Below, in pieces: positions 1-8,688 of a stretch of 64,000 nucleotides of DNA. Source of the stretch: Streptomyces sp. SLBN-118. GTDB taxonomy: Bacteria; Actinomycetota; Actinomycetes; Streptomycetales; Streptomycetaceae. The stretch is taken from contig NZ_VFNP01000002.1 in assembly GCF_006715635.1 (NCBI RefSeq), forward strand, positions 1,364,001 through 1,428,000. Reading direction: 5' to 3'. The position numbers and the translations under genes were made by a program. The notes beneath the pieces are model-generated. The model worked only from the letters and a program-made list of their open reading frames with translations. It ran no database searches and was not told the DNA's origin. Each line of letters starts with the position of its first letter. Position 1 is the first letter of the stretch.

Positions 1-10
1 ACAAGGGGGC

Positions 11-28
11 CGGGGCGCAGCCCCGTTT
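11..28. terminator. Short GC hairpin, probable terminator
   Basis: A 6-bp perfect stem (CGGGGC / GCCCCG) with loop GCA is followed on the + strand by TTT. It lies just downstream of the leftward gene ending at 65. It may equally terminate a rightward transcript entering from outside the window. Confidence 0.5.
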
Positions 29-64
29 CGGGAAAGGGCGGGGTGGGGAAACAAACCCCCTACC

Positions 65-883
65 TCACACCGGTGGCCACGGAATCGCCGGCCACTCCCC
101 CGACGGCACCGGATGCCTCCCCGCCGCCGTCAGCTCCCCCACCCGTCCCCTCAGCGCCTCCACTTCCGCCGCCGTCAGCAGTTGCTCCAGACGGGTGGTC
201 AGAGGCCCGCCCGTCGACAGGGCGTCCGACAGGGACGCCAGCGCCGACAGGGTCTCCTGCGGGAGCGGATCCCCCGCCCACCCCCACAGCAGCGTCCGCA
301 GCTTGTCGTCGACGTTGAACGTGACCCCGTGGTCGATCGCGTACAGATGACCGTCCGCCGTCGGCAGCAGATGCCCGCCCTTGCGGTCGCCGTTGTTGAT
401 CACCGCGTCCAGCACGGCCAGCCGCCGCAGCCGTACGTCGTCCGCGTGGACCAGCAGCGCCGTACGCCCCTCGCCCACATCCGCGAAACCGACCGCCTTC
501 CAGCCCTCTCCGGGCTCCTCGTCCTCGACGAGGGCGAGCAGGGACTGTTCGGGGTCGGCCTCGATCCAGAGCTGGACCATGCCCTCGCCGTACGGCCCGT
601 CCCGCAGGACCGTCGGCGGGACCAGGCCCCACCCCGTCGCCTCGGAGACCTCGTACGCCGCGACCTCGCGCTGGGCGAGCGTTCCGTCCGGGAAGTCCCA
701 CAGCGGCCGCTCCCCGGCGACCGGCTTGTACACGCAGTGGGCCGTTTCGCCCTCGTACGAGACGGAGCAGTACAGCACCGCGTTGGACGCCTCGCGGACC
801 CGTCCGCGCACCTTCAGCTCACCCTTGGTGAGGAGATCGAGTGCGGTCAGACTCCGCGGCGGTATCCGTTCTGGCGCGGGCAT
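65..883 (-). CDS. SCO1662-family protein (PI3/PI4-kinase-like fold)
   Basis: This 272-residue protein matches the conserved actinobacterial SCO1662 family, which has a distant PI3/PI4-kinase-like fold and an unknown substrate. Visible kinase-like traces are a lysine in CVYKPVAGERPLWDFPDG near the N-terminus, the loop VINNGDRKGGHLL, and AIDHGVTFN, which resemble catalytic and metal-binding loops. The start at 883 is chosen because GGAAGGA lies just before the ATG. It overlaps the upstream DUF3090 gene by 37 bp. In actinobacteria this gene usually follows a histidine phosphatase and DUF3090, as here, and is often followed by mshC, which would lie outside the left edge. The family assignment is firm; biochemical activity is unknown. 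Confidence 0.85.
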   Translation of the reverse strand: MPAPERIPPRSLTALDLLTKGELKVRGRVREASNAVLYCSVSYEGETAHCVYKPVAGERPLWDFPDGTLAQREVAAYEVSEATGWGLVPPTVLRDGPYGEGMVQLWIEADPEQSLLALVEDEEPGEGWKAVGFADVGEGRTALLVHADDVRLRRLAVLDAVINNGDRKGGHLLPTADGHLYAIDHGVTFNVDDKLRTLLWGWAGDPLPQETLSALASLSDALSTGGPLTTRLEQLLTAAEVEALRGRVGELTAAGRHPVPSGEWPAIPWPPV

Positions 884-1437
884 ACGTGTCCTTCCGGATC
901 GAGCGGCAGGCTGCACAGCGGGCACGGCGGCCGGCCGGCGTTGACCACGTCCAGCGCGCGTTTGGCGAAGGCCCTGGCCTGCGCGCCGGTCAGCCGGACG
1001 CGCAGCATCGGCGGGCCGTTCTCCTCGTCCTGGAGCAGCCGCTCCTCGGCCTCGGCGAGGTCCTCCTCGGAGTCCGCGTCCAGTTCGACGAGCGCCTGCG
1101 CCTCGACGATCATGCGCTGTTCCTCGCCGTCCCAGGCCAGCGCCATCGTGCCGACCCGGAACTCCTCCTCGACCGGGGCGTCCAGCGGCGCGGTGTCCGA
1201 GACATCGGCGGGTGCCACGGCCGGAACCGGTGCGTTGCCGCCGGTGCGGCGTACGACCTCGTCCAGCAGTTCGTCGATCCGCTCGGCGAGCGCGGCAACC
1301 TGGGTCTTCTCCAGGGCCACGCTGGTGATACGCCCTGCGGCCGAAGCCTGCAGGAAGAACGTACGGCGTCCAGGCAGCCCGACCGTACCGGCCACGAAAC
1401 GGTCCGGCGGATCGTAGAGGAACACCTGACGGGACAC
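847..1437 (-). CDS. DUF3090 family protein
   Basis: This 196-residue protein begins with the family's typical RQVFLYDPPDRFVAGTVG segment and ends with a small zinc-binding-like knuckle, CPLCSLPLDPEGHVC (C-x2-C-x8-C). The middle is acidic. It starts at a GTG preceded by GAGGGAGA. It sits between a histidine phosphatase and the SCO1662-family gene on the same strand, and overlaps the latter, so the three are probably co-transcribed. The family is conserved across actinobacteria and has no established function. Confidence 0.88.
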   Translation of the reverse strand: MSRQVFLYDPPDRFVAGTVGLPGRRTFFLQASAAGRITSVALEKTQVAALAERIDELLDEVVRRTGGNAPVPAVAPADVSDTAPLDAPVEEEFRVGTMALAWDGEEQRMIVEAQALVELDADSEEDLAEAEERLLQDEENGPPMLRVRLTGAQARAFAKRALDVVNAGRPPCPLCSLPLDPEGHVCPRQNGYRRGV

Positions 1438-1534
1438 GCTCTGTCTCCCTCGCGATCTGTGGGTCGGTCGGCCCGGTGGACTTGTCGGGCAGGCATACGG
1501 GTTTTCGGCCCGTCCACCCTACTGCGCGGAGCGA

Positions 1535-2221
1535 TCACGGGGCGCCCGCGCCGCCCCCGACGACTCCGGCCCCGCCACCGCCGTTCCCGCGCGGCACCAG
1601 CGAGCCGAAGTCCCCGGTGTCACCGAGGCGCAGGAGGAACGGGCGGGTGCGTGTGTACCGGATCGCCGAGACGGAGCACGGCTCCACATGGATCCGCTGG
1701 AACAGGTCGAGATGCATGCCGAGCGCGTCCGCCACCAGAGACTTGATGAGGTCGCCGTGCGAGCACATCACATACACCGCGTCCTCGCCGTGCGCGGACT
1801 CCACGCGCGCGTTCCAGTCGCGTACGGCGTCGACGGCCCGCGCCTGCATCGCCCGCATCGACTCCCCGCCCGGAAACGCCGCCGACGAGGGGTGCTGCTG
1901 CACGATCTCCATCAGGGGTTCGTCGGCGAGCTCGGCGAGCTTGCGGCCCGACCAGTCGCCGTAGTGGCATTCGCCGATCCGCTCGTCGGTCTGCAGCTCC
2001 AGTCCCGGCCGGGCGTCGAGGAGGGGCCGCAGCGTCTGCACACAGCGCTCCAGCGGGCTGCTGACGGCTGCGGCGAGCGGCACATCGGCGAGCCGTGCGG
2101 GCAGCGCGGCCGCCTGTGCGGCGCCCCGCTCGTCGAGGAAGACGCCGGGAGTCCAGCCGGCGAGCACCCCCGCCGTGTTGGCGGTGGAGCGTCCGTGGCG
2201 TACGAGGATCAGCGTGGCCAT
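1535..2221 (-). CDS. Histidine phosphatase family protein (MSMEG_4193-like)
   Basis: This 228-residue member of the phosphoglycerate mutase/histidine phosphatase superfamily carries the catalytic RHG motif at the start (LILVRHGRSTANT), a downstream arginine in SSPLERCVQT, the acid GECHYGDW, and the second catalytic histidine in VMCSHGDLIK. The last 20 or so residues are a glycine-rich tail. The start at 2221 gives the usual MATLILVRHG beginning. It heads a three-gene leftward group and is divergent from the CorA gene, with 67 bp between starts. The family in actinobacteria is called a putative phosphomutase, but the substrate is not known. Confidence 0.88.
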   Translation of the reverse strand: MATLILVRHGRSTANTAGVLAGWTPGVFLDERGAAQAAALPARLADVPLAAAVSSPLERCVQTLRPLLDARPGLELQTDERIGECHYGDWSGRKLAELADEPLMEIVQQHPSSAAFPGGESMRAMQARAVDAVRDWNARVESAHGEDAVYVMCSHGDLIKSLVADALGMHLDLFQRIHVEPCSVSAIRYTRTRPFLLRLGDTGDFGSLVPRGNGGGGAGVVGGGAGAP

Positions 2222-2288
2222 GCCCGTCAGCCTAGGCCGACCGGCGCCGAAGGGTGCGCCTGGGACGTGTGCGGGGAAGAATGCCCTC

Positions 2289-3272
2289 GTGATCGTGGAC
2301 TGCGCCATCTACCGCAATGGGCGCCGGACGCAGGGCCCGCCCGACCTCTCCGATGCCCTGGCCGAGGCGCGCGCCACGGGCGATGCCTTCCTGTGGATCG
2401 GTCTCTACGAGCCGACGGAGAAGGAGTTCGACCACGTCTCGGCGGAGTTCGGGCTGCATCCGCTGGCGGTGGAGGACGCGCTCAACGCCCACCAGCGGCC
2501 GAAGCTCGAGGTGTACGACGATTCGCTGTTCATGGTCCTCAAGCCGGTGGTGTACGCGCCGGAGACCGGCGCCGTCACGACGGACGAGCTGATGGTCTTC
2601 GTCGGTGACTCGTTCGTGGTGACCGTGCGGCACGGCGAGAGCTCGCCCCTGCATGCCGTACGGCTGCGTCTGGAGGCAGAGCCCGAGGTTCTCAAGCACG
2701 GCCCCACGGCGGTGCTGTACGCGATCAGCGACGCGATCGTCGACCACTACGTCGATGTCGTCTCCGAGCTCCAGGTGGACCTGGAGGAACTGGAAACCGA
2801 GGTCTTCGCGCCGGTGGGCGGCGACGCGCGCAACAGCGCGGTGCGGATCTACACCTTCAAGCGGCAGGTGCTGGAGTTCCGCCGGGCCGCCGCCCCGCTG
2901 GCGGCACCGATGGCTCGTCTCGCGAGTGCGGGCGTGCCGTTCGTCCCTCAGCACTCGCAGCCGTTCTTCCGGGACGTCAACGACCATCTGACGCGGGTGA
3001 ACGAGCAGGTGGAGGGCTTGGACCGGCTTCTGTCGGACGTCCTGTCCGCCCATCTCGCACAGATGGGCGTGCGGCAGAACGACGACATGCGCAAGATCTC
3101 GGCGTGGGCGGCCATGGTCGCGGTCCCCACGATGGTCGCGGGGATCTACGGCATGAACTTCAACCACATGCCCGAGCTGCGGTGGGGGTGGGCGTATCCG
3201 GTGGTCGTGGTCTTCATGGCCGGTGTCGTGTACGGCCTGTTCCGGCTGTTCAAGCGCCGGGGCTGGCTGTAG
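2289..3272 (+). CDS. CorA-family magnesium/cobalt transport protein
   Basis: This 327-residue inner-membrane divalent cation channel of the CorA family has a large cytoplasmic N-terminal domain and two C-terminal membrane helices. The signature YGMNF at about residues 286-290 closes the first helix, and the second helix (roughly 303-320) ends with a short basic tail (FKRRGWL). The GTG start at 2289 is chosen because GGGGAAGA lies about 8 nt upstream. A start further upstream would run into the divergent phosphatase gene. Its stop lies 4 bp from the convergent ferritin-like gene. Mg2+ or Co2+ is the expected substrate from the family. Confidence 0.93.
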   Translation: MIVDCAIYRNGRRTQGPPDLSDALAEARATGDAFLWIGLYEPTEKEFDHVSAEFGLHPLAVEDALNAHQRPKLEVYDDSLFMVLKPVVYAPETGAVTTDELMVFVGDSFVVTVRHGESSPLHAVRLRLEAEPEVLKHGPTAVLYAISDAIVDHYVDVVSELQVDLEELETEVFAPVGGDARNSAVRIYTFKRQVLEFRRAAAPLAAPMARLASAGVPFVPQHSQPFFRDVNDHLTRVNEQVEGLDRLLSDVLSAHLAQMGVRQNDDMRKISAWAAMVAVPTMVAGIYGMNFNHMPELRWGWAYPVVVVFMAGVVYGLFRLFKRRGWL

Positions 3273-3276
3273 GCGC

Positions 3277-4062
3277 TCAGAAGACGGGCGCGGCGGCCGG
3301 CGGACCGTCGAGCGCACCCCGGCGGGCGGGCATTCGCAGGCTGACCATCCGGTGCCAGCCGCCGACGCGTTCGTAGCCGTACATCGCGTGGATACCGGCG
3401 CTCAGCGCGGCGGACTTGGCCTTGGGCCAGTGCAGCAGGCGTCCCATGTGGCCCATCACGGCGAGGCTGACGTCACGGTAGACCTGGATCTCGGCGAGGG
3501 CGCTCTCGCGCAGCACCCGCTGGATCGTGCGGCCGTGGCCCGCGGCGGCCAGACCCAGCAACTCCTCGTGGCAGTACGCCAGATGGTTGCCCTCGTCGTT
3601 GCAGATCATGGTGATGGCCCTGCCCAGCTCGGGGTGGTCGCCGAAGTGCTTCACCAGCATGTCCATCTGGTCGGCGGCCCGCTGTTCGGTGACCCGGCTG
3701 TGCGAGAGGTAGACGACGATGTCCTGTTCGGTCAGCGGCTGGTCGCGGCGCAACTTCTCGTGGGTGAGTCCGATGCTCCGCTTTTCGAGCAGCATCGTGT
3801 AGTCGGTCTCGGGCGGGACGGGCACCGGTTGAAGATTCCGCTTCTTGAGCAGGGCGTTGAAGATTCTGCCGTGCTTGTCCTCGTCGGCGCCGTGCCGGGT
3901 GATCTTGGGTGCGAGGTCCTGCATGCTCTCGGGTACGAGGGCGGCGATACGGCCGTTCTCCCAGCCGCCCTGCGCCTCGCCGCTGGCGGCGATCGAGCAG
4001 AAGAGCTGGAAGGCGTCGTCGCTGTCGACGATTTCCTGGAAAAGACTTCGGGCCGAAAGCAT
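3277..4062 (-). CDS. Ferritin-like domain protein
   Basis: This 261-residue, mostly helical protein has carboxylate/histidine pairs of the di-iron type: EDKHGRIF, VTEQRAADQ, and NDEGNHLAYCHEE. These are consistent with a four-helix ferritin-like bundle that binds two metal ions. The ATG at 4062 has GGAGGT 6 nt upstream, so it is preferred to the adjacent GTG at 4065. The C-terminus ends in a proline/alanine-rich tail. It is convergent with corA and followed upstream by a region with two strong hairpins. Its reaction (iron storage, oxygenase or oxidase) cannot be read from sequence. Confidence 0.75.
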   Translation of the reverse strand: MLSARSLFQEIVDSDDAFQLFCSIAASGEAQGGWENGRIAALVPESMQDLAPKITRHGADEDKHGRIFNALLKKRNLQPVPVPPETDYTMLLEKRSIGLTHEKLRRDQPLTEQDIVVYLSHSRVTEQRAADQMDMLVKHFGDHPELGRAITMICNDEGNHLAYCHEELLGLAAAGHGRTIQRVLRESALAEIQVYRDVSLAVMGHMGRLLHWPKAKSAALSAGIHAMYGYERVGGWHRMVSLRMPARRGALDGPPAAAPVF

Positions 4063-4177
4063 CACTGCACCTCCAAGAAGATGTCCGCAAATAAAGAGTC
4101 AAATGCGGTACGGGAGGCGAGGCAACAGGTAGATGCGACAACTCCGCCGAACGGACGACAGCGGCACGGGACACGAA

Positions 4178-4206
4178 GGGCCCTCGGGGAGTAACCCGGA
4201 GGGCCC
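4178..4206. terminator. Hairpin terminator
   Basis: An 8-bp stem (GGGCCCTC / GAGGGCCC) is extended by GGG/CCC around a small loop. It lies downstream of the leftward F420-type oxidoreductase gene and upstream of the ferritin-like gene, in a 262-bp gene-free interval. Confidence 0.6.
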
Positions 4207-4228
4207 CTGGGGCGTTGTGCTGCATGAC

Positions 4229-4268
4229 GGCCGTGGCGGGGAAGACCCCCCGAGCCCCCACCACGGCC
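4229..4268. terminator. Second hairpin in the same intergenic region
   Basis: A perfect outer stem (GGCCGTGG / CCACGGCC) encloses a GGGG/CCCC inner stem. Tandem hairpins immediately after the stop of the leftward gene ending at 4325 suggest an efficient terminator. Confidence 0.55.
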
Positions 4269-4324
4269 GCGGACTTCTTCTGAACAGCGGCGATCGCACA
4301 GCTCGGCGCCGGCGGGCGGCCGTG

Positions 4325-5374
4325 CTATGCCAGGCCGGCGCGCTCCAGCGCTTGCGTACCTGCCCGCAGGGCGGTCAGGCGCTCCTCGAGCGTGAAGCCG
4401 GCCGGCGCGAGCGTCAGCGTCGTCACTCCGGCCGCCGCGTACGCCTGCATCCGCTCGGCGATCCGCTCCACCGAGCCCAGCAGCGTCGTCTGGTCGATCA
4501 GCTGGTGCGGGACCGCCGTGGCCGCGCCCGCCTTGTCACCGGACAGGTACTTGTCCTGGATCTCGACCGCTTCCTTCTCGTAACCCATGCGCTGCGCAAG
4601 CTGGTTGTAGAAGTTCTGCTTGCGGCTGCCCATGCCTCCGACGTACAGCGCGGTGTACGGACGGAACATGTCGGCCAGACCGCTGACGTCGTCGCCGACC
4701 GCGAGCGGCAGCGTCGGACAGACGTCGAAGCCGTCCATCGTCAGGCCGGCCTTTTCGCGTCCCGCCCGCAGGTGGGTGATCGCGGTGTCCTCGATGTGCT
4801 CGGCGGAGGGGAAGATGAGCAGCGCGCCGTCCGCGATCTCGCCGGTCTGCTCCAGGTTCTTGGGACCGATCGCGGCGATGTAGAGCGGGATGTGCTCGCG
4901 CTGCGGGTGCACGGTCAGCTTGATCGGCTTGCCCGGTCCGTCCGGCAGCGGAAGCGTCCAGTGCTCGCCCTCGTACGACAGGCGCTCGCGGGTCATCGCC
5001 TTGCGGACGATCTCGACGTACTCGCGGGTGCGGGATAGCGGCTTGTCGAACTTGATGCCGTACCAGCCCTCGGAGACCTGCGGACCCGAGACACCGAGGC
5101 CGAGGCGGAAGCGGCCGCCGGAGAGGGAGTCCAGCGTGGCGGCGGTCATCGCGGTCATGGCGGGCTGGCGCGCCGGGATCTGCATGATGGCCGAGCCGAC
5201 GTCGATGCGCTCGGTCTGCGCGGCGACCCAGGTGAGCACGGTGGGGGCGTCGGAGCCGTATGCCTCGGCGGCCCAGCAGACGTCGTAGCCGAGCTGGTCG
5301 GCCTCCTTGGCGACCGCGAGATTGTCGCTGTCCATCCCCGCGCCCCAGTAGCCGAGGTTGATGCCGAGCCGCAT
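4325..5374 (-). CDS. LLM-class F420-dependent oxidoreductase
   Basis: This 349-residue protein has the bacterial luciferase-like TIM-barrel fold. Evidence includes the N-terminal RLGINLGYWG, the VGSAIMQIPARQPAMTAM strand/helix, SGGRFRLGLGVSGPQ, and the C-terminal region GVTTLTLAPAGF. In actinobacteria such proteins usually use coenzyme F420 rather than FMN to reduce or oxidise small molecules; the substrate is unknown. GAGGGAG precedes the ATG. A perfect 14-bp palindrome at 5387-5400 sits directly upstream of the ribosome site, so a TetR-type repressor probably controls it. It is divergent from the aldo/keto reductase gene. Confidence 0.88.
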   Translation of the reverse strand: MRLGINLGYWGAGMDSDNLAVAKEADQLGYDVCWAAEAYGSDAPTVLTWVAAQTERIDVGSAIMQIPARQPAMTAMTAATLDSLSGGRFRLGLGVSGPQVSEGWYGIKFDKPLSRTREYVEIVRKAMTRERLSYEGEHWTLPLPDGPGKPIKLTVHPQREHIPLYIAAIGPKNLEQTGEIADGALLIFPSAEHIEDTAITHLRAGREKAGLTMDGFDVCPTLPLAVGDDVSGLADMFRPYTALYVGGMGSRKQNFYNQLAQRMGYEKEAVEIQDKYLSGDKAGAATAVPHQLIDQTTLLGSVERIAERMQAYAAAGVTTLTLAPAGFTLEERLTALRAGTQALERAGLA

Positions 5375-5386
5375 AACCGCTCCCTC

Positions 5387-5400
5387 TTACTGATCAGTAA
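5387..5400. promoter_or_regulatory. Perfect palindrome, putative TetR operator
   Basis: TTACTGATCAGTAA is a perfect 14-bp inverted repeat 13 nt upstream of the F420-type oxidoreductase start. Its core TACTGATCAGTA fits the pattern TAC-Y-GAY-CRGTA also seen at 45313-45326. No regulator gene is adjacent. Confidence 0.55.
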
Positions 5401-5503
5401 CGTCCCTGTTCCGGGGACTCTAGCGCGGGTTCGGACGATCCGGCAGGGGGACGTTGTCCACAGGCTCTCTCAGGGTGGGCCCATGGCCAGTAATCTCGCG
5501 CCC

Positions 5504-6487
5504 ATGGAGCAGAGGCATCTCGGCCGTACAGGCCTGCGTGTGTCCCGGATCGGGCTCGGCACCCTGACATGGGGACGGGACACCGACGAGCATGACGCTG
5601 CCGACCAGTTGAAGGCGTTCTGGGAGGCGGGCGGCACGCTGGTCGACACGGCCGATGTGTACGGCGGCGGGGAAGCCGAGTATCTGCTGGGTCAGCTCGT
5701 CGAGCGGCTCGTGCCGAGGCGCGATCTGGTCATCGCGACCAAGGCGGGCAGCGTGCCGGATCCGGACCGGCGCTTCGACGGCTCGCGCGGGCACCTCCTC
5801 GCCGCCCTCGACGCCTCACTTGAGCGCATCGGTACGGACTATGTGGATCTGTGGCAGGTCCACGCCTTCGATCCGCACACCCCGCTGGAGGAGACCCTCC
5901 AGGCGCTGGACATCGCGGTGAGCAGTGGGCGTGCGCGCTATGCGGGCGTCTCGAACTTCTGCGGCTGGCAGCTGGCGAAGGCGGCGACCTGGCAGCTCGC
6001 GTCGCCCGGGGTGCGCACGCGCCTTGCGAGTACGCAGATGGAGTACTCCCTGCTGCAGCGCGGGGTCGAGCGGGAGGTGCTGCCCGCGGCCCTCGACCTG
6101 GGGGTCGGCCTGCTGCCGTCGTCCCCGCTCGGCCGCGGGGTGCTGACGGGGAAGTACCGGCATGCGACTCCGGCGGATTCGCGGGGCGCTTCCGAGCAGT
6201 TGGCGCCGTTCGTGGAGCCGTATCTCGACGAGGCGGCGAGCAGCATCGTGGACGCGGTGGCGACGGCGGCGGACGGGCTTGCGGCGACAACGCTCCAGGT
6301 GGCGCTGGCGTGGGTGCGGGACCGGCCGGGGGTGGTGGCGCCGATCGTCGGCGCACGCAACGCACAGCAGCTCACGGCCGCGTTGTCAGTGGAGGCACTT
6401 AGTCTTCCTGACGAGATCTGCCAGGCGCTCGACGATGTGTCGGCGCCCGTGCACCGATATCCCGACCAGGACTGGAGCACGCTGTGA
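5504..6487 (+). CDS. Aldo/keto reductase
   Basis: This 327-residue NADPH-dependent aldo/keto reductase of the (beta/alpha)8 barrel superfamily retains the catalytic tetrad: Asp and Tyr in DTADVYGGGEAE, Lys in IATKAG, and His in LWQVHAFD. The NADPH-binding end is visible in VAPIVGARNAQQL. The ATG at 5504 gives the usual EQRHLGRTGLRVSRIGLG beginning; another ATG at 5483 is possible. Its stop overlaps the next start by 4 bp (GTGA), so it is translationally coupled to the RecD2-like gene, an unexpected partner. The physiological carbonyl substrate is unknown. Confidence 0.9.
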   Translation: MEQRHLGRTGLRVSRIGLGTLTWGRDTDEHDAADQLKAFWEAGGTLVDTADVYGGGEAEYLLGQLVERLVPRRDLVIATKAGSVPDPDRRFDGSRGHLLAALDASLERIGTDYVDLWQVHAFDPHTPLEETLQALDIAVSSGRARYAGVSNFCGWQLAKAATWQLASPGVRTRLASTQMEYSLLQRGVEREVLPAALDLGVGLLPSSPLGRGVLTGKYRHATPADSRGASEQLAPFVEPYLDEAASSIVDAVATAADGLAATTLQVALAWVRDRPGVVAPIVGARNAQQLTAALSVEALSLPDEICQALDDVSAPVHRYPDQDWSTL

Positions 6488-8619
6488 CCGAGCCGGACGC
6501 GCCCGAGGCCGCGGACGCCACTGAGGCCGCGGACGCCATCGAGGCCCCGGACGCCACCGCCGACGACACCGCTGAGGCCGCAGCGCCCGGAGAAGGCACG
6601 GCGGACACCGCGGCCGCTGCCGCCGGAAAAGCCGCCGAGCTGTCCGAGGCCGAGGCCGAGCTTGCCGCGCAGCGGGAGTTGCGAGCCCGGATCGAGCAGC
6701 GCAAGGCCGAGAAGGCGGCTCCCATCGAGGCCGGCACCAAACTGAGCGGGACGGCCGCCGATCTGCTCGCCGCGGTACGGGCGGTGGAGAGCGGCGAGAA
6801 GTCCGGCACCGCTTTCTTCGACTCTCCCCCTCGCTCCGCTGAGGGAACCTCCGCCGCGCTCGCGCCGAGGCGAGTCGCCCCAGCGGCGGCCGAGCCGGTG
6901 CGGCCCCGGGTTCCGGAGCCCGCCGGGGCCCCCCGGACAGCCGCGCCGGAGACAGTCGACGGCGTGCGTGCCGTGCTGGTCGAGGGCGGTGCGCCCGAGA
7001 CACTGGCGGGGCAGGTCGCGGAGACGCTCGGTGAGCGGGCCGCGGACATCTTGCGCGAGGATCCGTGGCGGCTGCTGTCGGTGCCCGGTGTGCGGCCGGA
7101 GCAGGCCGACGGTTTCGCCCGGGCGCTGCTCGGCACCGAGTGCGGCCCGGGGGACGAGCGCCGCACAACGGCTCTGGTCGCCTGGCAGTTGGAGCACACG
7201 GCGCTGCAGGGGCACACGGCGCTCGACTCGTCGGCCGTGCGCGCTGCGCTGGCCGAGCGGTCGGTGCCGGATCCGGACGAGGCCGTGCAGCATGCCATCG
7301 CGGAGGGCGCCGTGCTGGTCTTCCAGGACGGCGCCCCGGAGACCGAACAGGCCGGGGACGAGTCTGAGTCCGAGCAGCCCGCCGTGCCTGTGCTGCTGGG
7401 CCTCGACCGTTACGCACTCGCCGAGGAGAGTCTCGCGGACGGCCTGGCGCGGCTGGCCAAGACCGGTGCCGACACCCGGTGGGAAGCGGCGGAGCCGACC
7501 GTGCTGATCCGCGCGGTCGCGGCGAGCGGCCTGGTCGTACACACCGGAGGTGAGACGGCGCGCGCCGAACCGGTGGCGCTGGCCGAGGCAGCGACGGAGC
7601 TGGGGCTGCGCGCGGTGATCGCGGTCCACAGCGAGAACGGCAGCAGGCGGCTCGGCGGCGACGCGGTCACGTTCTCTGGACTGATCTCGGGCTCTCAGGG
7701 ACCGGGCAGGGACGCGGACGGGGCCTTGGCACTCGATCTCCTGGTGGTGCTGGACGCGCCGCAGCTCGATGTGGAGACAGCCGCGATGCTGGTGGAGTCG
7801 ATGCCGGACGGGAGCCGTCTGGTGCTGAGCGGCGATCCCGGTGTGCTGTGGTCGGCGGGCGCGGGCCGGGTGTTCGCGGATGTGCTGGCAGCCGGGGTGT
7901 GCCCGCAGATCGCCTCGCGCATGCCGGATCCGGGCCCGATCGGGGAGCTGGTCTCGGGCATCGGGATCGGTGAACTGAACCAGGTGGAGGCGCCGGGCAA
8001 GGAGGTCGTCATCGTCCCGGTGCGCGACGCGGGCGAGGCGGTCCACCGTACGGTCCAGCTCGTCGCGGACTCGGTGCCCCGGGCCATCGGGGTGCCGGCC
8101 GAGCATACCCAGGTGATCACCGTCGGGCACGGTGGCTCAGCGGGCACCCGCGCGCTCAACGCAGCCCTCAAACAGCGGCTGAACCCGGGTCCCGGCCGGT
8201 TCGGCGGCTTCGACCCGGGAGACAGGGTCGCCTACGCCCCGGCGCTCGGCCGGACGCTTGTGGGCTCCGTCGTCTCGGCGGACGCGGACGGCCTGCACCT
8301 GGACTGCGAGGGGACACCCGTCGTCGTACCAAAAGAACGGGTCGAGTCGAGCGTGCGCCACGGCTGGGCGCTCACCGCGCACCAGGCCGCCGGGATGAGC
8401 TGGCCGGCGGCAGTGGTGGTGCTGCCGGGCGATGCGGCGCAGGGGCTGAGCCGGCCGTGGGTCTACACCGCGTTCAGCCGTGGCGAGCGTCATCTGTCGG
8501 TGGTGCACGGCGTGGATCAGGCGCTGCCGCGTGCGGTGGCCCAGATCCCGTCCAAGGACCGCACGACCCGGCTGCGCACGCTGCTCGAAGGCCTGCTCGC
8601 CCCGGCACCGAATCCGTAG
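6484..8619 (+). CDS. RecD2-like helix-hairpin-helix protein, ATPase motifs degenerate
   Basis: This 711-residue protein begins with an Ala/Asp/Glu-rich, probably disordered stretch (about 1-100), then helix-hairpin-helix-like segments (about 175-260), then a region collinear with RecD2 (SF1B) helicases. The Walker A position (about 354-362) reads TGGETARAE in place of GGPGTGKT. Motif II at about 420-427 reads LVVLDAPQ in place of an IVDE box. Motif III has GDPGVLWSAG, without the usual Gln. The C-terminal 2A/2B part is better kept: LNAALKQRLNPG, PGDRVAYAP, WALTAHQAAGMSW, and VYTAFSRGERHL. It therefore looks like an inactivated helicase that may still bind DNA or a partner. The start is a GTG overlapping the preceding stop. 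Confidence 0.8.
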   Translation: MTEPDAPEAADATEAADAIEAPDATADDTAEAAAPGEGTADTAAAAAGKAAELSEAEAELAAQRELRARIEQRKAEKAAPIEAGTKLSGTAADLLAAVRAVESGEKSGTAFFDSPPRSAEGTSAALAPRRVAPAAAEPVRPRVPEPAGAPRTAAPETVDGVRAVLVEGGAPETLAGQVAETLGERAADILREDPWRLLSVPGVRPEQADGFARALLGTECGPGDERRTTALVAWQLEHTALQGHTALDSSAVRAALAERSVPDPDEAVQHAIAEGAVLVFQDGAPETEQAGDESESEQPAVPVLLGLDRYALAEESLADGLARLAKTGADTRWEAAEPTVLIRAVAASGLVVHTGGETARAEPVALAEAATELGLRAVIAVHSENGSRRLGGDAVTFSGLISGSQGPGRDADGALALDLLVVLDAPQLDVETAAMLVESMPDGSRLVLSGDPGVLWSAGAGRVFADVLAAGVCPQIASRMPDPGPIGELVSGIGIGELNQVEAPGKEVVIVPVRDAGEAVHRTVQLVADSVPRAIGVPAEHTQVITVGHGGSAGTRALNAALKQRLNPGPGRFGGFDPGDRVAYAPALGRTLVGSVVSADADGLHLDCEGTPVVVPKERVESSVRHGWALTAHQAAGMSWPAAVVVLPGDAAQGLSRPWVYTAFSRGERHLSVVHGVDQALPRAVAQIPSKDRTTRLRTLLEGLLAPAPNP

Positions 8620-8628
8620 GCAAATCGC

Positions 8629-8662
8629 CGGGCCCCCACCGCTGGGATGCGGCGGGGGCCCG
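8629..8662. terminator. Bidirectional hairpin terminator
   Basis: A stem of CGGGCCCCC with GGGGGCCCG, extended by CCGC/GCGG, lies between the convergent genes ending at 8619 and 8689. Confidence 0.7.
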
Positions 8663-8688
8663 AGCTGAAGATCAAACCGCCGGCCGGG

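Noticed and set aside
5938..8130. An open frame of 730 codons on the minus strand
   Set aside because: It is antisense to the aldo/keto reductase and RecD2-like genes, with low-complexity product and no family motif.
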